Part shown: in pieces, positions 16,962 through 25,894 of the stretch
Layout of the letters: each line of letters starts with the position of its first letter
Numbering within the stretch: position 1 is the stretch's first letter
Source: Streptomyces californicus
GTDB taxonomy: Bacteria > Actinomycetota > Actinomycetes > Streptomycetales > Streptomycetaceae
Assembly (NCBI RefSeq): GCF_000717645.1
Contig: NZ_JNZZ01000003.1
Coordinates: 186,001-250,000, forward strand
DNA length: 64,000 nucleotides
Reading direction: 5' to 3'
The notes under the pieces: model-generated
The model's input: only the letters and a program-made list of their open reading frames with translations
What the model was told of the DNA's origin: nothing
The model's database searches: none
Made by a program: the position numbers and the translations under genes

Positions 16962-18215
16962 TCAGCGACGGGCCACGCCCTCCGCCCGCGCCGCCGCGGC
17001 CACGGCGGCCGTGACCGCCGGCGCGACCCGCTCGTCGAACGGCGACGGGATCACGTAGTCGGCCGCCAGCTCGTCGCCGACCACGTCGGCCAGCGCGTTC
17101 GCCGCGGCGATCTTCATGCCCTCGGTGATCCGGGAGGCCCGGACCTGGAGCGCGCCGGCGAAGATGCCCGGGAACGCCAGCACGTTGTTGATCTGGTTCG
17201 GGAAGTCGGACCGCCCGGTCGCCACGACGGCCGCGTACTTGTGCGCGACCTCCGGGTGGACCTCCGGGTTCGGGTTGGCCATGGCGAAGACGTACGCGCC
17301 GGGGGCCATCGAGGCCACCGCCGCCTCCGGGACCGTACCGCCGGAGACGCCGATGAAGACGTCGGCGCCCGCGAGCGCCTGCTCCAGCGAGCCGGACAGG
17401 CCCGCGCGGTTGGTCAGCTCGGCCAGCTCGCGCTTGACCTCGGTGAGGTCGTCGCGGTCGCGGCTGACGATGCCCTTGCGGTCGGCCACCGCGATGTCGC
17501 CGATCCCCGCCTCCAGCAGGAACTTGGCGATGGCCACGCCGGCCGCGCCCGCGCCGGAGATGACGCCGCGCAGGTCGCCCAGGGTCCGCCCGGAGAGCTT
17601 CGCGGCGTTGCGCAGGGCGGCCAGCGTGACGACGGCGGTGCCGTGCTGGTCGTCGTGGAAGACCGGGATGTCCAGCCGCTCCTGGAGCTTGCGCTCGATC
17701 TCGAAGCAGCGGGGGGCCGAGATGTCCTCCAGGTTGACCCCGCCGAAGGAGGGGGCGAGCCGGACGACGGTGTCGACGATCTCGTCGGCGTCGGTGGTCG
17801 CGAGCGCGATCGGCACCGCGTCGACGCCGCCGAACTGCTTGAAGAGGATGGCCTTGCCCTCCATCACGGGGAGGGACGCCTCGGGCCCGATGTCGCCCAG
17901 GCCGAGCACAGCGGTGCCGTCCGTCACGACGGCCACGACCTGGGACTTCCAGGTGTAGTCGTGGACGAGCTCGGGCTGCTCCGCGATGGCGCTGCACACC
18001 TTCGCCACTCCCGGCGTGTACGCCAGGGAGAGGTCGTCCTTGTCCCGGATCGGGACGGTGGCCTGCACGGCCATCTTCCCGCCCCGGTGGAGGGCGAAGG
18101 CCGGGTCGAAGGGCTCCTCGGCCCCCGCGTCCCCGGTGCTCGTGCGCTGGACGCCACGGGCGGTGGCGCTGTCGATGGTGCTGTCGCTGCGAGGATTGAC
18201 GATCTCCGCTGCCAT
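16962..18215 (-). CDS. NAD(P)-dependent malic enzyme
   Basis: 417 residues; oxidative decarboxylation of L-malate to pyruvate with NADPH or NADH, linking the TCA cycle with pyruvate and lipid precursors. Bacterial short form without the phosphotransacetylase tail. Seen: YTPGVAKVC with the catalytic Tyr, the Lys in MEGKAILFKQFGGVDA, metal-binding region EDISAPRCFEIE and FHDDQHGTA, the Rossmann loop ISGAGAAGVAIAK (about 190-202) and FAMANPNPEVHPE. The residue following the second Rossmann strand is Asp (VADRKG), which would rather favour NAD, though the syntenic S. coelicolor gene is, as I recall, described as NADP-dependent. Ribosome site AAGGGG. Confidence 0.94.
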   Translation of the reverse strand: MAAEIVNPRSDSTIDSATARGVQRTSTGDAGAEEPFDPAFALHRGGKMAVQATVPIRDKDDLSLAYTPGVAKVCSAIAEQPELVHDYTWKSQVVAVVTDGTAVLGLGDIGPEASLPVMEGKAILFKQFGGVDAVPIALATTDADEIVDTVVRLAPSFGGVNLEDISAPRCFEIERKLQERLDIPVFHDDQHGTAVVTLAALRNAAKLSGRTLGDLRGVISGAGAAGVAIAKFLLEAGIGDIAVADRKGIVSRDRDDLTEVKRELAELTNRAGLSGSLEQALAGADVFIGVSGGTVPEAAVASMAPGAYVFAMANPNPEVHPEVAHKYAAVVATGRSDFPNQINNVLAFPGIFAGALQVRASRITEGMKIAAANALADVVGDELAADYVIPSPFDERVAPAVTAAVAAAARAEGVARR

Positions 18216-18739
18216 GGTGTTGACCCCTTAAGTCTTCATCGTTTGAGGGTGGCCACTCCTGGTTGAGGAGGGGTGGGCGGGCACCGCGTACGTGCCCCGC
18301 ACCGGACGGTTGGCCCGTCCCGGCGGGGAGAGGTACGTACGCGCGGGCGCGCCGCACACGCGCCCTGAGCCCCGGATGAGGGGTGTAAACGTCTTTCTTA
18401 CCGGACGAACGGGGTTACGGACGAGTCCATATCGACGCGGTGACGTGACTCATAGTCGAATATCTGGACAAGTCGGCAAACCGTCATAAATGCCGCTCAC
18501 CGGCCGAGACATGCCGAAGATTCTCCGGCGGGGGTCATCGGTCCCCGCAGATGGTCCGGTCTTCGCGTACCGGCCATTGATGTTCGGGGGTCTCCCGTTA
18601 TCCGATTTTGACATGGCCAGACCCCTGAACAGGCCAGTCCGAATGGCAGGATGCCGTCATCACACAAGGTGGCGACACTCGAAGGTGCGTGCCAAGCCGC
18701 CCACCAGCACCTCACCCTCACCTGCCGGAGGTTCCCGTC

Positions 18740-19702
18740 ATGACCGCAAGCACCAAGCGCTGTACGACCGCCAGGGCCCGGATCGCGGCGGTCGGCGCCA
18801 TCGCGGTCGCCGGCTCCCTGCTGCTGACCGCCTGTGGAGACCAGACGGACAGCGCTTCCCAGGAGAGCGGCAACGTGAAGGAGACCAAGAGCGGTGCGCC
18901 GCTGTTCTCCAAGCTGCCGGAGAAGTACCAGAAGTCCGGTGTGATCAAGGTCGGCACGAATGCCGAATACGCCCCGATGGAGTCCGTGGAGAACGGAAAG
19001 ATCGTGGGTGTCGACCCCGACATCGCGGAGGCCCTCGGCAAGCAGCTCGGGGTGAGGTTCGAGTTCACCTCGGGCTCCTTCGACGGTCTGATCACGGCCC
19101 TGAACTCCGGCCGCCACGACATCGCGATGTCGTCCATCACGGACAACAAGCAGCGCCAGGAGGGCCTGGACGACAAGGGCAAGAAGCTGGGCGAGGGCGT
19201 CGACTTCGTCGACTACTTCCTCGCCGGCACGGCCGTCTACACGAAGAAGGGCAACCCGCAGAACATCAAGTCCATCGAGGACCTGTGCGGGAAGCCGGCG
19301 GCGGTGCAGCGCGGCACCACGTACGAGGAGGCCCTCAAGAAGCAGTCGAAGGCCTGCACGGACGGCGGCAAGAAGGCCATCAAGATCGAGTCGTTCGAGA
19401 ACGACACCGAGGCCCAGACCCGCGTGAAGTCCGGCGGTTCGGTGGCCGGCGTCAACGACTACCCGGTCGCGGTGGACCTGGCCCGCAAGGCGGACGGCGG
19501 CAACGCGTTCGAGGTCGTGGGCGAGCAGGTCGACGCCGGCCCGTTCGGCATCGCCGTCAAGAAGACCAACACCGGCCTGCGCGACGCCCTGAAGGAGGCC
19601 GTCGACGCGATCATCGCCGACGGTTCGTACCAGAAGGTGCTCGACAAGTGGGGCGCCGGCACGGGAGCGATCGACAAGGCCGCCGTCAACGGCGGCAAGT
19701 GA
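18740..19702 (+). CDS. Polar amino acid ABC transporter, substrate-binding lipoprotein
   Basis: 320 residues. Lipoprotein signal peptide with lipobox LLTAC (Cys at about residue 32), then a type II periplasmic-binding fold of the SBP_bac_3 family: VIKVGTNAEYAPMESVENGK, GVDPDIAEALGKQLGVRFEF, FDGLITALNSGRHDIAMSSI and ...GIAVKKTNTGLRDALKEAVD. The family binds glutamine/glutamate or other polar amino acids; which one cannot be read here. The ATG follows CCGGAGGTTCCCGTC. It is first gene of a three-gene operon. The 524-base divergent gap before it is A+T-rich around 18380-18500, probably with the promoters of both directions, but I find no named operator. Confidence 0.93.
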   Translation: MTASTKRCTTARARIAAVGAIAVAGSLLLTACGDQTDSASQESGNVKETKSGAPLFSKLPEKYQKSGVIKVGTNAEYAPMESVENGKIVGVDPDIAEALGKQLGVRFEFTSGSFDGLITALNSGRHDIAMSSITDNKQRQEGLDDKGKKLGEGVDFVDYFLAGTAVYTKKGNPQNIKSIEDLCGKPAAVQRGTTYEEALKKQSKACTDGGKKAIKIESFENDTEAQTRVKSGGSVAGVNDYPVAVDLARKADGGNAFEVVGEQVDAGPFGIAVKKTNTGLRDALKEAVDAIIADGSYQKVLDKWGAGTGAIDKAAVNGGK

Positions 19703-19730
19703 CCGGACGCTCCACTGAAGGGCAGTCACC

Positions 19731-20699
19731 ATGACTGACAAGTTCGACAAGGCGCCCGCCGGTTCACCGGCCGGCCAGGCGCCGGTCTCCAAGGGCGCCA
19801 CCCCGGCCCCGGAGAACATCAAGGCCATCCCGGTCCCCCACGTCGGCCGCTGGATCAGCGGCATCGTGGTCATCGGCCTCCTCGCCGCACTCGGGTACGC
19901 CTTCTCGCAGGGCAACATCCAGTGGCACGCCGTCGGCGACAAGCTGTTCGACAGCTCCGTCGTCGCGGGCGCGGGCCGCACCCTGCTGATCAGCGTCCTG
20001 GCCATGGTGCTCGGCGTGATCCTCGGCGTGGTCCTGGCCGTGATGCGGCTGTCGAAGAACCCGGTCACCAGCTGGGTGGCCTGGCTGTACATCTGGTTCT
20101 TCCGGGGCACCCCGGTCTACGTACAGCTGCTGCTCTGGTTCAACCTGGCGCTGATCTTCCCGGTCCTGAACATCCCGTTCATCTACAAGGACGAGATGAC
20201 GGACGTGATGACCCCGTTCATGTGCGCCCTGCTGGGGCTCGCCCTGAACGAGGCCGCCTACATGGCGGAGATCTGCCGCGCCGGCATCCAGTCGGTCGAC
20301 GAGGGCCAGACCGAGGCGTCGCACGCGCTCGGCATGACCCAGGCGAAGACCATGCGCCGCGTGGTCCTCCCGCAGGCGCTGCGGGTGATCATCCCGCCGA
20401 CCGGCAACGAGTTCATCAACATGCTCAAGACCTCCTCGCTGGTCTACGCGGTCACGTACAACGAACTGCTCCGCTCCACCTCGCAGATCGGCTCCACGTC
20501 GTACGCGGTGATGGAGATGCTGTTCGTCGCGTCGATCTGGTACATCGTGATGACGAGCGTGTTCAGCGTCGGCCAGTACTACCTGGAGCGCCGCTTCGCC
20601 CGGGGCTCGCTGCGCTCGCTGCCGCTCACGCCGCTGCAGCGCATCAAGGTCAACCTCGCCGCGTTCAGCAACCGGCCCTCCGGAGGTGTCTCCGCATGA
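19731..20699 (+). CDS. Polar amino acid ABC transporter permease
   Basis: 322 residues. Cytoplasmic Pro/Ala-rich N-terminus, then a membrane helix (about 42-62) and the HisM-type permease core with four or five more helices. The ATPase-docking EAA loop is seen as [20 protein letters not shown], followed by the conserved [21 protein letters not shown] single permease implies a homodimer. Spaced 28 bases after the binding protein with GAAGGG, and overlapping the ATPase by ATGA. Confidence 0.94.
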   Translation: MTDKFDKAPAGSPAGQAPVSKGATPAPENIKAIPVPHVGRWISGIVVIGLLAALGYAFSQGNIQWHAVGDKLFDSSVVAGAGRTLLISVLAMVLGVILGVVLAVMRLSKNPVTSWVAWLYIWFFRGTPVYVQLLLWFNLALIFPVLNIPFIYKDEMTDVMTPFMCALLGLALNEAAYMAEICRAGIQSVDEGQTEASHALGMTQAKTMRRVVLPQALRVIIPPTGNEFINMLKTSSLVYAVTYNELLRSTSQIGSTSYAVMEMLFVASIWYIVMTSVFSVGQYYLERRFARGSLRSLPLTPLQRIKVNLAAFSNRPSGGVSA

Positions 20700-21460
20700 C
20701 CACCCCCATGGTGAAGGCCGAGGGCGTCCACAAGTCCTTCGGCGCCGCCCACATCCTCAAGGGCATCGACCTGGAGGTCGCCCCGCGCGAGGTGTTCTGC
20801 CTCATCGGCCCGTCGGGCTCCGGCAAGTCCACCTTCCTGCGGTGCATCAACCACCTGGAGAAGATCAACGCCGGCCGGCTCTCGGTCGACGGCGAGCTGG
20901 TCGGCTACCGGCAGAAGGGCGACAAGCTCTACGAGCTGCGGGACAGCGAGGTCGCCCGCCAGCGCCGCGACATCGGCATGGTCTTCCAGCGCTTCAACCT
21001 GTTCCCGCACATGACGGCCCTGGAGAACGTCATGGAGGCCCCGGTCCAGGTCAAGGGCGAGGCCAAGGCGGTGGCCCGGGCCCGCGCCGAGAAGCTGCTG
21101 GACCGGGTGGGCCTCGCCGACAAGGCGAAGAACTTCCCCTCGCAGCTCTCCGGCGGCCAGCAGCAGCGTGTGGCCATCGCCCGCGCGCTGGCGATGGAGC
21201 CCAAGCTGATGCTCTTCGACGAGCCGACCTCGGCCCTCGACCCGGAGCTGGTGGGCGACGTCCTGGACGTCATGCGCGGCCTGGCCGAGGACGGCATGAC
21301 CATGATCGTCGTCACCCATGAGATGGGCTTCGCCCGCGAGGTCGGCGACGCGCTGGTCTTCATGGACGACGGTGTGGTGGTCGAGTCCGGGCACCCGCGC
21401 GACGTCCTGACCGACCCGCAGCACGACCGGACGAAGTCGTTCCTGTCCAAGGTGCTGTAG
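20696..21460 (+). CDS. Polar amino acid ABC transporter ATPase (GlnQ-type)
   Basis: 254 residues. Walker [10 protein letters not shown] (about 37-45), Q loop [17 protein letters not shown], signature [15 protein letters not shown], Walker [15 protein letters not shown], and H loop [11 protein letters not shown]. All catalytic elements are intact. It completes the binding protein-permease-ATPase operon, which ends at the hairpin 16 bases after the stop. Confidence 0.96.
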   Translation: MTTPMVKAEGVHKSFGAAHILKGIDLEVAPREVFCLIGPSGSGKSTFLRCINHLEKINAGRLSVDGELVGYRQKGDKLYELRDSEVARQRRDIGMVFQRFNLFPHMTALENVMEAPVQVKGEAKAVARARAEKLLDRVGLADKAKNFPSQLSGGQQQRVAIARALAMEPKLMLFDEPTSALDPELVGDVLDVMRGLAEDGMTMIVVTHEMGFAREVGDALVFMDDGVVVESGHPRDVLTDPQHDRTKSFLSKVL

Positions 21461-21475
21461 CCCGCCGCACGACGG

Positions 21476-21507
21476 AGGGCGGTACGGACCAAGGTCCGTA
21501 CCGCCCT
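21476..21507. terminator. Bidirectional terminator
   Basis: Perfect 15-bp stem AGGGCGGTACGGACC, 2-base gap, complement, then TT. It serves the ABC operon from the left and the convergent sigma/anti-sigma pair from the right. Confidence 0.9.
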
Positions 21508-21524
21508 TTCGCGCGTCCGGGGCA

Positions 21525-22313
21525 TCAGCCCTTCGGCTGCACCTCCGGGCCGGTGAGCAGCTCCTTCAGCTGCGCCCGGGAGAGCGGCGGCTCCAGGAGC
21601 AGGGGCCCCTGGGTGCCGGTGCCCTCGAAGCCGGTGCTGGAGCGCACGAGGAACTGCGAGCCGTCCGGCTGGACGAGCCGGCCGGCCAGTTCGGGCCCCC
21701 AGCCGACGCCGTCGTCACCCCCGACGTCCATCGTGTCGCGCCACGTCGTCAGCGCCCGGCCGCCGGGAAGCGCCTCGCGCTCACAGTCGGTACGGGACGG
21801 CTCCTGGCCCACCCGGACGCAGAGGTCCTCGTCCGGATCGGCCGGGCGGCCCGTCTTCCTCTCCACCGCCTCCCGGTCCTCCAGGGTCAGCACCAGATAG
21901 CCGACTCCGCCGTCCCTGCGGAACGCGTACTGCCCGTCCAGCGGTCCGAGACGGTCGGTCCGCGCCTGTTCGGGTGTCGCCCCCTTGATGAGGGCGAGGA
22001 GCGAGACCTCTTCGATCTCCCCCACGTCCGGCGGCAGCAGCGCGGCCAGCCGCCCGGCCCGGTCGGCCGCGGCAGCGGACGGGGACGCGGACGGCCCGGC
22101 CGACGCCACCGAGGCGGGTGCGGGGTCCTCGTCGCCGCCCGTGCGGGGCAGGGTGAACGCGCCGGCGGCGACCACCGCGAGGACGGCCGCCGAGGCGGCG
22201 GCCCGGCGGCGCCTGCGGATCCGGGCGGCCTTCGCGTACACCGCCCCGGCGGAGAACGCGGGCTGCCCCGCTCCCCCGGCCGCGCGGTCGAGCAGTTCAC
22301 GGACGTCGTTCAT
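21525..22313 (-). CDS. Putative membrane anti-sigma-like protein
   Basis: 262 residues. Short cytoplasmic N-terminus MNDVRELLDRAAGGAG, a positively charged stretch RIRRRRRAAAS and one membrane helix (about 38-56), then an extracytoplasmic region. No zinc-type HxxxCxxC anti-sigma motif is present, so assignment as regulator of the sigma factor rests on its position: it starts by ATGA overlap with the ECF gene. The outer domain contains DEDLCVRVG and RTDCERE, which may form a disulfide. No known domain recognised. Confidence 0.7.
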   Translation of the reverse strand: MNDVRELLDRAAGGAGQPAFSAGAVYAKAARIRRRRRAAASAAVLAVVAAGAFTLPRTGGDEDPAPASVASAGPSASPSAAAADRAGRLAALLPPDVGEIEEVSLLALIKGATPEQARTDRLGPLDGQYAFRRDGGVGYLVLTLEDREAVERKTGRPADPDEDLCVRVGQEPSRTDCEREALPGGRALTTWRDTMDVGGDDGVGWGPELAGRLVQPDGSQFLVRSSTGFEGTGTQGPLLLEPPLSRAQLKELLTGPEVQPKG

Positions 22314-22798
22314 ACCAGTTCCTCCGCCATCCCGGCGCGCAGCGCCGCCAACCCCCGAGCCGTATGGCTCTTGACCGTGTTCGTCCGCATGCCGAGCGCC
22401 TCGGCCGTGGCCTCCACGCTCAGGTCCTCCCAGTAGCGGAGCACCAGCACCGCCCGCTGCCTGGCGGTGAGCCGGGCGAGCGCCTGTCTGACGACCAGAC
22501 CGGTGTCCGTGTCGGCCGTGTTCCCCGGGCGGTCGGGCAGTTCGCCGTACGCCCGTTCCCGTCGCCAGAACCGCCGCCGGCCGGCGATGAACGTGTTGAC
22601 CAGCGTCTTGCGGGCGTACGCCTCGATGTTGTCGAGCCGGCCGTGGCGGCGTCCGCCGAGGACGACCTTGACCAGGGCACTCTGGACGAGGTCCTCGGCC
22701 TCGTGCCGGTCGCCGCAGAGCAGATACGCGCTGCGGAACAGCGCGGTCCGTCTGCTCTCCACGAAGGCGCGCAGCGCCTCGGCGTCATCGGCCCGCAT
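22310..22798 (-). CDS. ECF sigma factor, SigE/SIG50-like family
   Basis: 162 residues. Sigma region 2 (residues 5-75): FVESRRTALFRSAYLLCGDR, HEAEDLVQSALVKV; region 4 (about 105-160): LTARQRAVLVLRYWEDLSVE and NTVKSHTARGLAALR. The ATG at 22798 has GAGGGG five bases upstream; a GTG-type start 11 codons earlier is less likely. Its -35/-10 targets are unknown. It is translationally coupled to the following membrane protein, which is its probable antagonist. Confidence 0.9.
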   Translation of the reverse strand: MRADDAEALRAFVESRRTALFRSAYLLCGDRHEAEDLVQSALVKVVLGGRRHGRLDNIEAYARKTLVNTFIAGRRRFWRRERAYGELPDRPGNTADTDTGLVVRQALARLTARQRAVLVLRYWEDLSVEATAEALGMRTNTVKSHTARGLAALRAGMAEELV

Positions 22799-22932
22799 GG
22801 CGGCCCCTCCCCGGAACGGACACGTCCCCACCCCCTTCTCTCACCGCTGTCCGGCCCGCGGAGGCGGACCGTCTCACCCTTCCAGTGCGCCGGGGCCCGG
22901 CGGAGGTTGCGGGTGGCGGCGGAGAAAGGAGA

Positions 22933-22969
22933 AAGGGGCGGCACGGGCCCGAAGCCCGTGCCGCCCCTT
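22933..22969 (-). terminator. Terminator hairpin after the methyltransferase gene
   Basis: Perfect 16-bp stem AAGGGGCGGCACGGGC (22933-22948) with loop CCGAA and complement at 22954-22969. It lies 27 bases beyond the stop of the methyltransferase gene and before the ECF promoter region. Confidence 0.88.
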
Positions 22970-22996
22970 CTCTCGCCCTGCGGCCTGGGCGGGCGG

Positions 22997-23758
22997 CTAC
23001 TTCACCGCGAGGACCAGGGAGTCCGAGGGGGACGCCCAGACCGCGCGGGCCTCGCCGAAGCCGGCGGCCAGCAGGGTGCGGGCGTGCCAGTCGGCGGAGG
23101 GCATGTCGCCGTCCGCGTGCTCGCCGTAGAGCGCGAAGCGCTCGGCGGTCGGCCCGGCGAGGACCGGGTCCTTCGCGGCGAGCGCCCACCACTCGGCCCA
23201 GTCCAGCGCCCCGGCGGCCTTGGCGCGGTCCATGGCGGCGTGCCGGTGGGCGCGTTCGGCGGCGTTGATGCGGGGGGTGGCGGTGTCGATCGTGCGGTCG
23301 GCGTTCATGAAGACCCCGCCGTCCCGGACGAGGCCGCCGAGCTGACCGTAGAGCGTGGCGAGCGGATCCCGGTGCAGCCAGTGCAGGGCGGTGGCGGTGA
23401 GGACGGCGTCGTACGAGGAGTGGGGCAGCCGGGCCGTCCAGTCGGAGTCCTTGAGGTCGGCGGTGACGAAGGAGACCCGGTCGTCGCCGTCGAACGTGCC
23501 CCGGGCGATGGCCAGGAGCGCGGGGTCGAGGTCGACGCCGGTGCTCGTGGCGTTCGGGAACCGCTTGAGGAGCCGGTCCGTAATACTTCCCGTACCGCAC
23601 GCGAGGTCCAGCACGCGCGGCTCCGGCCCGACCACCGCCTCGACCATGTCCAGCATCACCCGGAACCGCTCCTCGCGGTCGGGCATGTACCACTCCTGCT
23701 GCCGGTCCCAGCTCTCCTGCCAGGACTGCCAGTCGGTGCTCGCAACCGTCTCCGTCAT
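22997..23758 (-). CDS. Class I SAM-dependent methyltransferase
   Basis: 253 residues. SAM motif I VLDLACGTGSI (about 48-58), acidic loop GVDLDPALL, motif II TADLKDSDW and motif III DAVLTATALHWLH. This is the general Methyltransf_25/Trans-aconitate type; the small-molecule substrate cannot be assigned. It is transcribed alone, divergently from the CGNR protein gene, with 88 bases between the starts. Confidence 0.88.
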   Translation of the reverse strand: MTETVASTDWQSWQESWDRQQEWYMPDREERFRVMLDMVEAVVGPEPRVLDLACGTGSITDRLLKRFPNATSTGVDLDPALLAIARGTFDGDDRVSFVTADLKDSDWTARLPHSSYDAVLTATALHWLHRDPLATLYGQLGGLVRDGGVFMNADRTIDTATPRINAAERAHRHAAMDRAKAAGALDWAEWWALAAKDPVLAGPTAERFALYGEHADGDMPSADWHARTLLAAGFGEARAVWASPSDSLVLAVK

Positions 23759-23846
23759 CCCAACCTCCAGGTAAGACCCATATCCGCAAACCGACCATTA
23801 CACTGGCCGGTGCCCCGACTCTAGACCGACACCGTAAGGACTACAA

Positions 23847-24467
23847 GTGGAACTGGCCTATTACTCGGACTACGCCGTGCGCCTGGTCAACACCGAGGAG
23901 CCGGCCCGCACCAAGGACGCCCTCACCTCTGTCGAGGCGGTACGGGAGCTGTTCGGCGCGAACCAGCAGGCGGCGCGCCGGACGACCGAGGCGGACGTGA
24001 CGCGTTTCCGCGCGGTACGGGCCCGGCTGCGCGCGGTCTTCGAGGCGGCGGACGGCGGCGACGAGACACTCGCGGTCGACCTGCTGAACTCGCTGCTGCT
24101 GGAGTTCCCGGTGAGCCCGCAGATCTCGGGGCACGACGTACGGGACGAGGACGGCAGGCCGGACTGGCACATGCACCTGGCCGACCACCCGTCGAACGCG
24201 ACCGCCGGCTACGCGGCCATCGCGGCGATGGGCCTGGCCTTCCACCTCACCGAGCACGGCGTGGACCGGCTCGGCCTGTGCGAGGCGTCGCCGTGCCGCA
24301 ACGCCTACCTGGACACGTCCACCAACCGCTCCCGGCGCTACTGCTCGGACCGCTGCGCGACACGCGCGAACGTGGCCGCCTACCGGGCCCGCAAGCGCGA
24401 GGAGGCCGAACGCACCGGCCGCAGCGCGGAGGCAGCCCAGCCGGCCACGGCCGACACCGAGCGCTGA
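23847..24467 (+). CDS. CGNR zinc-finger / ABATE-domain protein, probable regulator
   Basis: 206 residues. An N-terminal ABATE domain (about 5-140, FRAVRARLRAVFEAA) carries a C-terminal CGNR-type treble-clef finger: CEASPCRNAYLD ... RRYCSDRCATRANVAAYR (four Cys about 148-180). The CGNR finger is thought to bind DNA, and family members are taken as transcription regulators. The Cys-Gly-Asn-Arg tetrad itself reads C-R-N-A here. Start is GTG with AAGGA seven bases upstream. Its 3' end overlaps that of sodX on the opposite strand by 88 bases. Confidence 0.88.
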   Translation: MELAYYSDYAVRLVNTEEPARTKDALTSVEAVRELFGANQQAARRTTEADVTRFRAVRARLRAVFEAADGGDETLAVDLLNSLLLEFPVSPQISGHDVRDEDGRPDWHMHLADHPSNATAGYAAIAAMGLAFHLTEHGVDRLGLCEASPCRNAYLDTSTNRSRRYCSDRCATRANVAAYRARKREEAERTGRSAEAAQPATADTER

Positions 24468-24817
24468 CCCTGCGCCAGGGGCCGGTAGCGGGCCAGCACC
24501 CGGGCGAGCACGAGTTCCTCGGGCACGACCCCGTAGTCCGTGCTGTCCCCGCCCGCGAAGGTGTTGTCGCCGCGCACCCACCAGCCGCCGGGCCGCCGCT
24601 CGACGGCCCGCTTGACCACCAGCAGGTCCTGCTGGAAGGGGTGACGCAGGATCACCACGTCGCCGGGGTGCACGGACGCCCCGTACCGCACGAGCAGCAG
24701 GTCGCCGTGGTACAGCGTGGGCACCATCGAGGGCCCGGTCACCTCCACGACCCGCAACGCCCGCCGCGCCGCCCGCCCGTCTCCGGACACCTCTCGTCGC
24801 CCCGGCATCTTGGGCAC
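24380..24817 (-). CDS. sodX: Nickel-type SOD maturation protease
   Basis: 145 residues, signal-peptidase S26 fold. Removes the N-terminal propeptide of SodN so that the nickel hook can form. Catalytic Ser30 in GPSMVPTL and Lys69 in LLVVKRAVE, with WWVRGDN and STDYGVV as the later S26 boxes. There is no membrane helix, which fits a cytoplasmic processing enzyme. It is divergent from sodN, with 183 bases between starts. The last 88 bases overlap the CGNR gene tail to tail. Confidence 0.92.
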   Translation of the reverse strand: MPKMPGRREVSGDGRAARRALRVVEVTGPSMVPTLYHGDLLLVRYGASVHPGDVVILRHPFQQDLLVVKRAVERRPGGWWVRGDNTFAGGDSTDYGVVPEELVLARVLARYRPLAQGQRSVSAVAGWAASALRPVRSASSRLRAR

Positions 24818-25000
24818 CTCCCGCTCCTTCTCCTCCGGTACGTCCGCCAGTACACCGCCCCGCGCACGGCCCCGTACATTCGGCCGACGGCCCGATTCCC
24901 ACCCCGGACTTTTGACCTAAGCCCCAGGGGCAGCCACGGAAAGCGGCGCTCCACGGAGTAATGTCCCACCTGAGAAGACGATCACGAGGAGGACAGCTCC

Positions 25001-25396
25001 ATGCTTTCCCGCCTGTTTGCCCCCAAGGTGAAGGTCAGCGCCCACTGCGACCTGCCCTGCGGCGTGTACGACCCGGCCCAGGCCCGCATCGAGGCCGAGT
25101 CGGTCAAGGCCGTCCAGGAGAAGTACCAGGCCAACGAGGACGCGGACTTCCGCACCCGCGCGATCCTGATCAAGGAGCAGCGCGCCGAGCTCGCGAAGCA
25201 CCACGTCTCGGTGCTCTGGAGCGACTACTTCAAGCCCCCGCACTTCGAGAAGTACCCGGAGCTGCACCAGCTGATCAACGACACCCTGAAGGCGCTCTCC
25301 GCGGCCAAGGGCTCGAACGACCCGAAGACGGGCCAGAAGGCGCTGGACCTCATCGCCGAGGTCGACCGGATCTTCTGGGAGACCAAGAAGGCCTGA
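25001..25396 (+). CDS. sodN: Nickel superoxide dismutase
   Basis: 131 residues; dismutates superoxide in the cytoplasm as a hexamer. The first 14 residues (to ...KVKVSA) are the propeptide. The mature enzyme starts with the nickel hook HCDLPCGVYD: His1, Cys2 and Cys6 all present. Length and the four-helix body match the family. A good ribosome site GAGGAGG lies 11 bases upstream. In S. coelicolor, sodN responds to nickel and its 3' UTR gives the small RNA s-SodF; here the 3' UTR is cut short by the integrase remnant (see findings). Confidence 0.97.
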   Translation: MLSRLFAPKVKVSAHCDLPCGVYDPAQARIEAESVKAVQEKYQANEDADFRTRAILIKEQRAELAKHHVSVLWSDYFKPPHFEKYPELHQLINDTLKALSAAKGSNDPKTGQKALDLIAEVDRIFWETKKA

Positions 25397-25410
25397 CCTC
25401 TGGTTGGGCC

Positions 25411-25438
25411 GTCTGACCTGCGGTTTCGCTGGTCAGAC
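25411..25438 (+). terminator. Hairpin after sodN
   Basis: GTCTGACC, T, GCG, loop GTTT, CGC, T, GGTCAGAC: 8+3 bp stem with one T-T mismatch, 15 bases after the sodN stop. It marks the junction between the core gene and the island. Confidence 0.65.
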
Positions 25439-25439
25439 T

Positions 25440-25770
25440 CCCTACCGGTCCGCACCCGGTCCGCAGGCCGCCGAGCACGGCGCCCATGACGGCCCGGGTG
25501 CGGTCTTCTTTTCCCGGCCACAGGCGCGCGTAGATCCGCAGCGTCATGACGACGGACGCGTGGCCGAGGAGCATCTGGACCTGCTGACGCTCGCTCCGCC
25601 AGCGATGAGGGCGGAGGCGAAGAAGTGGCGCAGGTCGTGGGTCACCATGTGCGGTAGCTCGACAGGCTCGCGACCCTCGCGCTCGGCGGCCTCGTTCTCC
25701 GTCGCCTGGAGCGCCCTGCGGGCCTCGATGACCGCCGAAGCCTCCCCGCTGCCGACCCCGCCCGTCCGCA
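25440..25770 (-). pseudogene. Tyrosine recombinase (integrase) remnant, frameshifted
   Basis: Minus-strand translation gives the C-terminal half of a phage/AICE integrase: HDLRHFFASALIAGGASV in one frame, then QQVQMLLGHASVVMTLRIYA in the next. The shift near 25586 reads as loss of one C in GTCCAGCAG. Motifs present: HxxR box, late LGH and the nucleophile Tyr in LRIYARLWP. The N-terminal half is absent; the sequence ahead of it (RTGGVGSGEASAV) leads directly to the deformylase promoter. No natural stop precedes sodN. It is dead and marks a former integrative element. Confidence 0.85.
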
Positions 25771-25833
25771 GCGACCACGGCGAGCTACGGCAATTCACGT
25801 GGATCACGGCCACAGCCGCTCTGCACGCTCGGT

Positions 25834-25851
25834 ACCGTCTTGAGTGACGGT
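25834..25851. promoter_or_regulatory. Inverted repeat ahead of peptide deformylase gene
   Basis: ACCGTC, 6-base loop TTGAGT, GACGGT, 44 bases before the GTG start of the deformylase gene. It could be an operator or the relic of an integrase-region hairpin; no promoter hexamers are clear. Confidence 0.4.
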
Positions 25852-25894
25852 TCCGGGCACGGCCTGAACACGAGACGGCTCAAGGGGAGTTCAG

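Noticed and set aside
18216..18739. GlnR box for the glutamine-type ABC operon
   Set aside because: GTTAC and GTGAC elements occur near 18415 and 18442 but no properly spaced GAAAC half follows.
24818..25000. Nur (nickel uptake regulator) box between sodX and sodN
   Set aside because: No TTGCAA-N5-TTGCAA-like palindrome is present; only a possible -10 TAATGT at 24960.
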